DNA of 64,000 nucleotides from Burkholderia guangdongensis (lineage in GTDB: Bacteria > Pseudomonadota > Gammaproteobacteria > Burkholderiales > Burkholderiaceae), in contig NZ_JACBNX010000005.1 in assembly GCF_013403875.1 (NCBI RefSeq), positions 1-64,000 of the forward strand, in the 5' to 3' direction. Shown here piece by piece: positions 57,744-64,000 of the stretch. The position numbers and the translations under genes were made by a program. The notes under the pieces are model-generated. The model did not search any database. It was given only the letters and a program-made list of their open reading frames with translations, and had not been told where the DNA came from. How positions within the stretch are numbered: the first letter of the stretch is position 1; each line of letters opens with the position of its first letter.

Positions 57744-58154
57744 ATGAACTACAAGATTTCCACCGAACCCGGCGCGCGGCTGCGGATCGACAAATGGCTC
57801 TGGGCCGCCCGCTTCTTCAAGACGCGTTCGCTCGCGGCGGATGCGGTCGAGAAGGGCCGCGTGCGGATCGGCGGCGCGCCGGTGAAGCCGTCGAAGGACG
57901 TGCGGGTCGGCGACGAGGTCGAGATTTCGATCGAGGGGGTGGTCTGGCAGATCGCGGTGCTCGGCATCTGCGACGTGCGCGGCCCGGCGAGCGTCGCGCA
58001 GACGCTTTACGCGGAATCGGAAGCGGGGCGGGCGAAGCGGCTCGCCGAACAGGACCGGCGGCGGATGTTCCGCGAGCCGGCGGCCGAGTTGCACGGCCGG
58101 CCCACGAAGCGCGACCGTCGCATCATCGACAAAGTTTCTGGTGGTGGGGATTGA
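57744..58154 (+). CDS. hslR: Hsp15-like S4-domain RNA-binding protein
   Basis: The 136-residue protein has an S4 RNA-binding domain (LRIDKWLWAARFFKTRSLAADAVEKGRVRIGG, then KPSKDVRVGDEVEISIEG) and a basic C-terminal tail (LHGRPTKRDRRIIDK). Hsp15 proteins bind stalled 50S subunits carrying peptidyl-tRNA and help recycle them after heat stress. It is directly after hemH and near other heat-shock genes. Its last 32 bases overlap a small gene on the opposite strand. Confidence 0.92.
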   Translation: MNYKISTEPGARLRIDKWLWAARFFKTRSLAADAVEKGRVRIGGAPVKPSKDVRVGDEVEISIEGVVWQIAVLGICDVRGPASVAQTLYAESEAGRAKRLAEQDRRRMFREPAAELHGRPTKRDRRIIDKVSGGGD

Positions 58155-58287
58155 ACATCTGGTCGAACGTCGCCTGCACGCTCCCGTATTCGGTCGTGCG
58201 GTCGGTGACCGCCCCTGAAAGGCAGATGGTGGTGGTGCCGGCAATGAGTACCAGCGCGACCACCGATATCGCAAAGGTCAGTTTCAC
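58123..58287 (-). CDS. Small exported 54-residue hypothetical protein
   Basis: The short minus-strand gene has a GTG start and a strong ribosome-binding site (AGAGGGGAG) about five bases before it. The product begins KLTFAISVVALVLIAG, a clear signal peptide or membrane helix. TTTICLSG follows, with a cysteine that loosely resembles a lipobox, then a short polar tail (TEYGSVQATFDQMFNPHHQK). It converges with and overlaps the end of hslR by 32 bases. No family was recognised; the signal peptide and ribosome site argue that it is real. Confidence 0.6.
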   Translation of the reverse strand: MKLTFAISVVALVLIAGTTTICLSGAVTDRTTEYGSVQATFDQMFNPHHQKLCR

Positions 58288-58542
58288 GGTACTCCCCTCT
58301 GAAAGACGGGTGATAACGGCGCCGGTGGATGGTCGGGCATTCGTCAGGGCAGGGTAAACATGTCTTGTCCACGCCTTTTCGATGCCTATGTGCAGTGTAG
58401 TTCAGCGCCCGGCGGGCGAGCTAGCCCCCGTCTGGTAAGGGTTGTTACAGGCCATTTCGGTGCGGCGGCGAGGGTGCCGGGCCATGCACCGGCAGCTTGC
58501 GCGGTTGTTTCGCGGCGCTGACGAATGGGCCGGAAAGACCCT
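58288..58542. other. Spacer between the small exported gene and the grpE promoter
   Basis: No gene is supported here. The left part should hold the promoter and leader of the small minus-strand gene. Short open frames on the plus strand lack ribosome-binding sites and conserved features. Confidence 0.5.
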
Positions 58543-58570
58543 CTTGAAATGGCGGTTTTCACCCTTATCT
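58543..58570 (+). promoter_or_regulatory. Sigma-32-like heat-shock promoter for grpE
   Basis: CTTGAAA (58543-58549) and CCCTTATCT (58562-58570) with a spacer of 12-13 bp resemble the RpoH consensus (CTTGAA and CCCCATnT). It is located 80-110 bases upstream of the grpE start. Confidence 0.75.
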
Positions 58571-58652
58571 GCACCAACAATGTGCGGTGCCGGCCGGACG
58601 TCGTCCGACGGCTGCCGATTTGGCTTTAACCTCTAAATCGACTTTCAGCGAC

Positions 58653-59228
58653 ATGGAAAACACGCAAGAGAATCCGGCTACCCCATCGACCGACGAGACC
58701 GGCCAGACCCAGGCGCCGCAGGACGCACAGCAGGCCGCCGCGCCGGCAGCCGCGCAGGCAGCCGATGCCGTGCTCGCCGCCGAAGCCGCGCTCGCCGACG
58801 CTCAAGCGAAGATCGTCGAGCTGCAGGAGAGCTTCCTGCGCGCGAAGGCCGAGACCGAGAACGTGCGCCGCCGCGCGCAGGACGACGTCGCGAAGGCGCA
58901 CAAGTTCGCGATCGAAAGCTTCGCCGAACATCTGCTGCCGGTGCTCGACAGCCTCGAAGCGGCCGTCGGCGACACGTCCGGCGATCTCGCGAAGGTTCGC
59001 GAAGGCGTCGAGCTGACGCTGCGCCAGCTGCAGAGCGCGCTCGAGAAAGGCCGCGTGAGCGCGGTGAACCCGGTCGGCGAGAAATTCGATCCGCATCGCC
59101 ATCAGGCGATTTCGATGGTGCCGGCCGATCAGGAGCCGAACACCGTCGTCACGGTGCTGCAGAAGGGCTACACGATCGCCGACCGCGTGCTGCGCCCGGC
59201 GCTCGTCACCGTCGCGCAGCCGAAGTAA
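58653..59228 (+). CDS. grpE: GrpE, nucleotide exchange factor for DnaK
   Basis: The 191-residue protein has an acidic, Ala/Gln-rich disordered start ([20 protein letters not shown]), a long helix ([22 protein letters not shown]), and the C-terminal beta wing with [18 protein letters not shown]. GrpE dimers release ADP from DnaK. The start is chosen at the conserved MENTQE; upstream codons sit in the promoter leader. It is followed by dnaK after 189 bp with a second heat-shock-like promoter. Confidence 0.95.
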   Translation: MENTQENPATPSTDETGQTQAPQDAQQAAAPAAAQAADAVLAAEAALADAQAKIVELQESFLRAKAETENVRRRAQDDVAKAHKFAIESFAEHLLPVLDSLEAAVGDTSGDLAKVREGVELTLRQLQSALEKGRVSAVNPVGEKFDPHRHQAISMVPADQEPNTVVTVLQKGYTIADRVLRPALVTVAQPK

Positions 59229-59300
59229 GTCCGGCGATGGCGGCTGCCGGGCCCACCGCCGGCGATCGAAAAAATTTAATGCCCTCATAGCGTGTCGGGT

Positions 59301-59328
59301 CTTGAAAACGGTCCGGCCGGACCTATTT
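59301..59328 (+). promoter_or_regulatory. Sigma-32-like heat-shock promoter for dnaK
   Basis: CTTGAAA (59301-59307) and CCTATTT (59322-59328) with a 14-bp spacer match the RpoH pattern. It lies about 90 bases before the dnaK start, so dnaK has its own heat-inducible transcript in addition to any readthrough from grpE. Confidence 0.75.
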
Positions 59329-59417
59329 CGAGGGCAGAGTTGAATTCTGGCAGGCCAAACCGGCGAAAAACGCGCGGTTTCGCCCGGCAAACGAAGATTT
59401 CTGGAGATTAGGGAAAA

Positions 59418-61361
59418 ATGGGAAAGATTATCGGTATTGACCTCGGCACCACGAACTCGTGCGTCGCCATCATGGAAGGCAATCAGGTCAAGGTCATCGA
59501 AAACTCGGAAGGCGCCCGCACCACGCCGTCGATCATCGCGTACATGGACGACAACGAAGTGCTCGTCGGCGCGCCGGCCAAGCGTCAGTCGGTGACGAAC
59601 CCGAGGAACACGCTGTTCGCGGTCAAGCGCCTGATCGGCCGCCGCTTCGAAGAGAAGGAAGTGCAGAAGGACATCGGCCTGATGCCGTACGCGATCGTCA
59701 AGGCCGACAACGGCGACGCGTGGGTCGAGGCGCACGGCGAGAAGCTCGCGCCGCCGCAGGTCTCCGCCGAAGTGCTGCGCAAGATGAAGAAGACGGCCGA
59801 GGACTACCTCGGCGAGCCGGTCACGGAAGCCGTGATCACGGTGCCGGCGTACTTCAACGACAGCCAGCGCCAGGCGACGAAGGACGCGGGCCGCATCGCC
59901 GGCCTCGAAGTGAAGCGGATCATCAACGAGCCGACGGCCGCCGCGCTCGCGTTCGGCCTCGACAAGGCCGAGAAGGGCGACCGCAAGATCGCCGTCTATG
60001 ACCTCGGCGGCGGCACGTTCGACGTGTCGATCATCGAGATCGCGGACGTCGACGGCGAGATGCAGTTCGAAGTGCTGTCGACGAACGGCGACACGTTCCT
60101 CGGCGGCGAGGACTTCGACCAGCGGATCATCGACTACATCATCGGCGAGTTCAAGAAGGAGCAGGGCGTCGACCTGTCGAAGGACGTGCTCGCGCTGCAG
60201 CGCCTGAAGGAAGCCGCCGAAAAGGCGAAGATCGAGCTGTCGTCGAGCCAGCAGACCGAAATCAACCTGCCGTACATCACGGCGGACGCGTCGGGCCCGA
60301 AGCACTTGAACCTGAAGATCACGCGCGCGAAGCTCGAGGCGCTGGTCGAGGATCTGGTCGAGCGCACGATCGAGCCGTGCCGCATCGCGATCAAGGACGC
60401 GGGCGTCAAGGTGTCGGACATCGACGACGTGATTCTCGTCGGCGGCCAGACCCGCATGCCGAAGGTCATGGAGAAGGTGAAGGAGTTCTTCGGCAAGGAT
60501 CCGCGCCGTGACGTGAACCCGGATGAAGCGGTGGCCGTCGGCGCCGCGATCCAGGGCCAGGTTCTGTCCGGCGACCGCAAGGACGTGCTGCTGCTCGACG
60601 TGACCCCGCTGTCGCTCGGCATCGAGACGCTCGGCGGCGTGATGACGAAGATGATCAACAAGAACACGACGATCCCGACGAAGCACGCGCAGGTGTATTC
60701 GACGGCGGACGACAACCAGTCGGCCGTGACGATCAAGGTGTTCCAGGGCGAGCGCGAGATGGCGGCCGGCAACAAGCTGCTCGGCGAGTTCAACCTGGAA
60801 GGCATTCCGCCGGCCCCGCGCGGCATGCCGCAGATCGAAGTGACCTTCGACATCGACGCGAACGGCATCCTGCACGTCGGCGCGAAGGACAAGGCGACCG
60901 GCAAGGAAAACAAGATCACGATCAAGGCGAACTCGGGCCTGTCCGAAGCCGAGATCGACCAGATGATCAAGGACGCGGAAGCGAACGCGGCGGAAGATCA
61001 CAAGCTGCGCGAGCTCGCCGATTCGCGCAACCAGGGCGACGCGCTCGTCCACAGCACGAAGAAGGCGGTTGCCGAGTACGGCGACAAGCTGGACGCGGGC
61101 GAGAAGGAGAAGATCGAAGCGGCGCTCAAGGACCTCGAGGACGTGCTGAAGAACACGTCCGCGGACAAGGCCACGATCGACGCGAAGGTCGAGGCGCTCG
61201 GTACGGCGTCGCAGAAGCTCGGTGAGAAGATGTACGCCGACATGCAGGCGCAGGCCGGTGCCGCCGGCGCGGCGGGTGCAGCCGAAGGTGCGGCGGCGGG
61301 CGGCGCGCAGCAGGCCGACGACGTCGTCGATGCCGAGTTCAAGGAAGTGAAGAAGGACTGA
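59418..61361 (+). CDS. dnaK: Chaperone DnaK (Hsp70)
   Basis: The protein is 647 residues. The ATPase domain shows [17 protein letters not shown] (phosphate 1), [16 protein letters not shown] (phosphate 2) and [18 protein letters not shown] (adenosine). The substrate domain starts [20 protein letters not shown]. The helical lid ends in a Gly/Ala-rich linker and the conserved tail [14 protein letters not shown]. It folds and protects proteins with DnaJ and GrpE. Length and motifs are canonical. Confidence 0.98.
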   Translation: MGKIIGIDLGTTNSCVAIMEGNQVKVIENSEGARTTPSIIAYMDDNEVLVGAPAKRQSVTNPRNTLFAVKRLIGRRFEEKEVQKDIGLMPYAIVKADNGDAWVEAHGEKLAPPQVSAEVLRKMKKTAEDYLGEPVTEAVITVPAYFNDSQRQATKDAGRIAGLEVKRIINEPTAAALAFGLDKAEKGDRKIAVYDLGGGTFDVSIIEIADVDGEMQFEVLSTNGDTFLGGEDFDQRIIDYIIGEFKKEQGVDLSKDVLALQRLKEAAEKAKIELSSSQQTEINLPYITADASGPKHLNLKITRAKLEALVEDLVERTIEPCRIAIKDAGVKVSDIDDVILVGGQTRMPKVMEKVKEFFGKDPRRDVNPDEAVAVGAAIQGQVLSGDRKDVLLLDVTPLSLGIETLGGVMTKMINKNTTIPTKHAQVYSTADDNQSAVTIKVFQGEREMAAGNKLLGEFNLEGIPPAPRGMPQIEVTFDIDANGILHVGAKDKATGKENKITIKANSGLSEAEIDQMIKDAEANAAEDHKLRELADSRNQGDALVHSTKKAVAEYGDKLDAGEKEKIEAALKDLEDVLKNTSADKATIDAKVEALGTASQKLGEKMYADMQAQAGAAGAAGAAEGAAAGGAQQADDVVDAEFKEVKKD

Positions 61362-61425
61362 GGCCGGGTTGCCGCCGCGCCCGCGCCGCGTGTGATGCGC
61401 ACGCGCGCGGCGCGGCCGGCAGGGT

Positions 61426-61445
61426 CCGTCCTTCCTTCCGGACGG
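61426..61445 (+). terminator. Hairpin in the dnaK-dnaJ spacer
   Basis: CCGTCC-TTCCTTCC-GGACGG forms a 6-bp stem in the 250-bp spacer after dnaK, and a short T-rich run (TTTGTTTTTT) follows further on at about 61492-61501. It may partly terminate or process the transcript so that dnaJ is made at lower level than dnaK. Otherwise the spacer holds no gene. Confidence 0.4.
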
Positions 61446-61611
61446 CCGGATCATTACCACGCCTGGCGGGCTTCGCGGCCCTCCGGGCACATTTGTTTTT
61501 TGGCGGGTGCCGCGACGTCGTCGGACGGGCGCGGCACCGGACGAGTCGCGAGACTTGACTGCAAGCGAGAGGAGCCGCCGTGGGCGCGAGTGCGCGGCGG
61601 CATGAATCGAT

Positions 61612-62745
61612 ATGGCGAAACGGGATTACTACGAGGTTCTGGGCGTTGCGAAGAACGCGAGCGACGACGAAATCAAGAAGGCGTATCGCAAGCTCGCGAT
61701 GAAGTACCACCCCGACCGCAACCCGGACAACAAGGATGCGGAGGAGCATTTCAAGGAGGCGAAGGAGGCCTATGAAATGCTGTCGGACGACCAGAAGCGC
61801 GCCGCGTACGACCAGTACGGGCACGCGGGCGTCGATCCGAACATGGGGGCGGCGGGCGCACAGGGCTTCGGCGGTTTTGCCGACGCGTTCGGCGATATCT
61901 TCGGCGACATCTTCGGCCAGGCGGCCGGCGGCGGCCGTGGCGGCCGCGGCGGCCCGCAGGTGTATCGCGGCGCGGATTTGCGCTACAGCATGGAGATCAC
62001 GCTCGAGCAGGCCGCGCATGGCTACGACACGCAGATTCGCGTGCCGAGCTGGGTATCGTGCGAAGTCTGCCACGGCTCCGGCGCGAAGCCGGGCACGAAG
62101 CCCGAAACCTGCCCGACCTGCCACGGCCAGGGCACGGTGCGGATGTCGCAGGGTTTCTTCAGCATCCAGCAGACCTGCCCGAAGTGCCACGGCACCGGCA
62201 CCTACATCCCCGATCCGTGCGCGCACTGCCACGGCGCCGGCAAGGTGAAGGAAACGAAGACGCTCGAAGTGAAGATCCCGGCGGGCATCGACGACGGGAT
62301 GCGGATCCGTTCGTCCGGCAACGGCGAGCCCGGGATCAACGGCGGGCCGTCCGGCGATCTGTACGTCGAGATCCACATCAAGCCGCACGCGGTGTTCGAG
62401 CGCGACGGCGACGACCTGCACTGCCAGATGCCGATTCCGTTTACGACGGCGGCGCTCGGCGGCGACATCGAAGTGCCGACGCTCGCGGGCCGCGCGACGT
62501 TCCCGGTGCCCGAGGGCACGCAGTCGGGCAAGACGTTCCGTCTGCGCGGCAAGGGGATCAAGGGGCTGCGCGCGAGCATCGCCGGCGACCTGTACGTGCA
62601 CGTGCAGATCGAGACGCCGGTGAAGCTGACCGATCATCAGCGCGATCTGCTGAAGCAGTTCGAGAAGTCGCTGTCGGAAGGTGGCGCGCGCCACAGCCCG
62701 CAGAGCAAGAGCTGGTTCGACCGTGTGAAGAGCTTCTTCGAGTAA
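61612..62745 (+). CDS. dnaJ: Chaperone DnaJ (Hsp40)
   Basis: This 377-residue class A J-protein has the J domain with the HPD motif ([11 protein letters not shown], residues about 31-41) and a Gly/Phe region ([18 protein letters not shown]). The four zinc-finger repeats are [30 protein letters not shown] and [10 protein letters not shown]. The C-terminal substrate domains follow. It delivers substrates to DnaK and stimulates its ATPase. It follows dnaK in the usual order and is separated from pabB by only six bases. Confidence 0.97.
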   Translation: MAKRDYYEVLGVAKNASDDEIKKAYRKLAMKYHPDRNPDNKDAEEHFKEAKEAYEMLSDDQKRAAYDQYGHAGVDPNMGAAGAQGFGGFADAFGDIFGDIFGQAAGGGRGGRGGPQVYRGADLRYSMEITLEQAAHGYDTQIRVPSWVSCEVCHGSGAKPGTKPETCPTCHGQGTVRMSQGFFSIQQTCPKCHGTGTYIPDPCAHCHGAGKVKETKTLEVKIPAGIDDGMRIRSSGNGEPGINGGPSGDLYVEIHIKPHAVFERDGDDLHCQMPIPFTTAALGGDIEVPTLAGRATFPVPEGTQSGKTFRLRGKGIKGLRASIAGDLYVHVQIETPVKLTDHQRDLLKQFEKSLSEGGARHSPQSKSWFDRVKSFFE

Positions 62746-62751
62746 TCGGGC

Positions 62752-64000
62752 ATGACGGACGGCAGCGAGAGCGCGATCTTCGCGCTCTTGGACGATTGCG
62801 ATTCGACCGCGTCCGCGCGGTCGAGTCGTTTGTACAGCGGATTCGTGCGCGAGCACGTCTGCACGGATCCCGCGTGGCTCGACGCAGTCGATGCGGCGCT
62901 CGCGCGGGATCTGCGCGATGGCCTGCATGCGGTCGTCGTCGGCGATTACGAATTCGGGCGGAATCTGCAATGGGCGCAGCCGGGCGATGCTCCGCTGCGC
63001 TTTTTGCTGTTCGCGCGCTGCGAGCGGCTGTCGCGCGACGAGGTCGACGCGTGGCTCGCGAAGCAGGACGGCGGCGCGGCCGTGCCGTCGATCGCGGGCG
63101 TCGCGCACGTGACGAAGAGCGTGACGCGCGACGCGTTCGACGCGGCGATCGATGCGGTGCACGACGCGCTGCGCATTGGCGATTCGTATCAGGTCAACTA
63201 CACGTACCGGCTGCGCTTCGACGCGTTCGGCACGCCGCCCGCGCTGTACCGGCGGCTGCGCGCGCGGCAGCCGGTGCGCTACGGCGCGCTGATCGCGCTG
63301 CCGGACGGCCGCTGGGTCGTGTCGTGCTCGCCGGAGCTGTTCGTCGAGAAGCATGGCGAGATGCTGCGCGCGCGGCCGATGAAGGGCACCGCGCCGCGTT
63401 CGGACGATCCGGCGCGCGACGCGCAGGCGGCCGCGTTTCTCGCGAACGACGCGAAGAACCGCGCGGAGAACGTGATGATCGTCGATCTGCTGCGCAACGA
63501 TCTGTCGCGGATCGCGCGCACCGGCACGGTCCGGGTGCCGGCGCTGTTCTCGGTCGAGCCGTATGCGTCGGTCTGGCAGATGACGTCGACCGTCGAGGCC
63601 GAGTGGCGCGACGGCACGACGTTCGCCGCGATGCTGCGCGCGCTGTTTCCGTGCGGCTCGATCACCGGTGCGCCGAAACACCGGACGATGCAGTTGATCG
63701 ACGCGCTCGAGACGACGCCGAGAGGCCTCTATACCGGCGCGATTGGCTGGCTCGACGCGCGCGGCGATTTCTGCCTGTCGGTCGCGATCCGCACGCTGAC
63801 GCTCGAGCCTGCGAGCGATGCGTCGGGGCGGCGCACCGGGACGATGGGCGTCGGCGCGGGCATCGTGCTCGATAGCGTCGCCGCCGACGAATATGCGGAG
63901 TGTGAATTGAAAGCGCGATTCCTGACCGACGCCGATCCCGGCTTCCAGCTTTTCGAGACGACGTATGCGACGCGCGCGGGCGGCATCCGCGATCTCGAAC
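62752..64000 (+). CDS. pabB: Aminodeoxychorismate synthase component I, PabB-PabC fusion (partial, runs off the window)
   Basis: 416 codons are present and the gene continues past the window. The chorismate-binding domain shows SYQVNYTYRLRF, RARPMKGTAPRS, NRAENVMIVDLLRNDLSRIA, ALFPCGSITGAPKHRTMQLI and AIRTLTLEP. These are PabB hallmarks; the enzyme makes 4-amino-4-deoxychorismate for folate. After about residue 390 a new segment (FQLFETTYATRAGGIRDLE) looks like the start of an aminodeoxychorismate lyase (PabC) domain, so this is probably a bifunctional fusion. The start follows the dnaJ stop closely. Confidence 0.9.
   Translation, partial: MTDGSESAIFALLDDCDSTASARSSRLYSGFVREHVCTDPAWLDAVDAALARDLRDGLHAVVVGDYEFGRNLQWAQPGDAPLRFLLFARCERLSRDEVDAWLAKQDGGAAVPSIAGVAHVTKSVTRDAFDAAIDAVHDALRIGDSYQVNYTYRLRFDAFGTPPALYRRLRARQPVRYGALIALPDGRWVVSCSPELFVEKHGEMLRARPMKGTAPRSDDPARDAQAAAFLANDAKNRAENVMIVDLLRNDLSRIARTGTVRVPALFSVEPYASVWQMTSTVEAEWRDGTTFAAMLRALFPCGSITGAPKHRTMQLIDALETTPRGLYTGAIGWLDARGDFCLSVAIRTLTLEPASDASGRRTGTMGVGAGIVLDSVAADEYAECELKARFLTDADPGFQLFETTYATRAGGIRDLE

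Noticed and set aside
58442..58636. Plus-strand 64-residue frame before grpE
   Set aside because: It contains the sigma-32 promoter of grpE, lacks a ribosome-binding site and shows no conserved features.
58626..61490. 954-codon minus-strand frame opposite grpE and dnaK
   Set aside because: Antisense to two unmistakable chaperone genes and compositionally artificial.

Overview
The window is chromosomal DNA from a high-GC beta-proteobacterium, most likely Burkholderia. The basis is very GC-rich codon use, several gene orders typical of that genus (queA-tgt-yajC-secDF; recG-oxyR; glnE next to yhdP-nitrilase-tldD-aroG; recN-nadK / hrcA-hemH / grpE-dnaK-dnaJ) and a Tle1-type type VI secretion (T6SS) vgrG cluster. 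The species cannot be fixed from sequence reading alone. No rRNA, tRNA or CRISPR array was recognised.

Layout. (1) 1-1357: the end of an IS256-family element cuts a MerR regulator. A MerR-type operator and a SAM methyltransferase follow. (2) 1406-7330 (minus): a split pqiA pair, pqiB and pqiC (envelope lipid transport), then a COG4389 'site-specific recombinase' membrane protein. (3) 7583-9370 (plus): cytochrome b561 and two YceI proteins. (4) 9564-10119 (minus): a BrnT/BrnA toxin-antitoxin pair. (5) 10342-16318 (minus): queA-tgt-yajC-secD-secF (queuosine and Sec translocation). (6) 16469-23536 (plus): recG, oxyR, a monofunctional catalase flanked by two very small genes, a RelE/XRE toxin-antitoxin pair and ubiA. 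(7) 23588-30734 (minus): yggS-proC, then an FAD-linked oxidase and glcDEF. (8) 30904-32907 (plus): a PduO-type cobalamin adenosyltransferase and flavohemoglobin hmp with an NsrR-like site. (9) 32908-41019 (minus): aroG with an aromatic-rich leader peptide and attenuator, tldD, a nitrilase-family hydrolase and yhdP. (10) glnE (plus), then an APC permease (minus). (11) 45848-52732 (plus): a less GC-rich T6SS island with vgrG, a small ORF, a DUF4123 adaptor, a DUF3304 lipoprotein (probable immunity), a Tle1 lipase and PAAR. It ends in a decayed duplicate containing 15 perfect copies of an 8-bp repeat. (12) 52777-64000: recN and nadK (minus), then hrcA, hemH, hslR, grpE, dnaK, dnaJ and the start of a pabB-pabC fusion, with sigma-32-like promoters before grpE and dnaK.

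Most striking observations. First, upstream of aroG (34066-34258) there is a complete transcription attenuator: a well-spaced sigma-70 promoter, a 21-codon leader peptide with eight consecutive aromatic codons (Phe/Tyr/Trp), three mutually exclusive pairing segments and a strong intrinsic terminator. Second, the T6SS island carries a dying second adaptor/immunity pair with an octamer microsatellite between its two genes. Third, several tiny genes with good ribosome-binding sites sit beside the catalase, vgrG and hslR genes.
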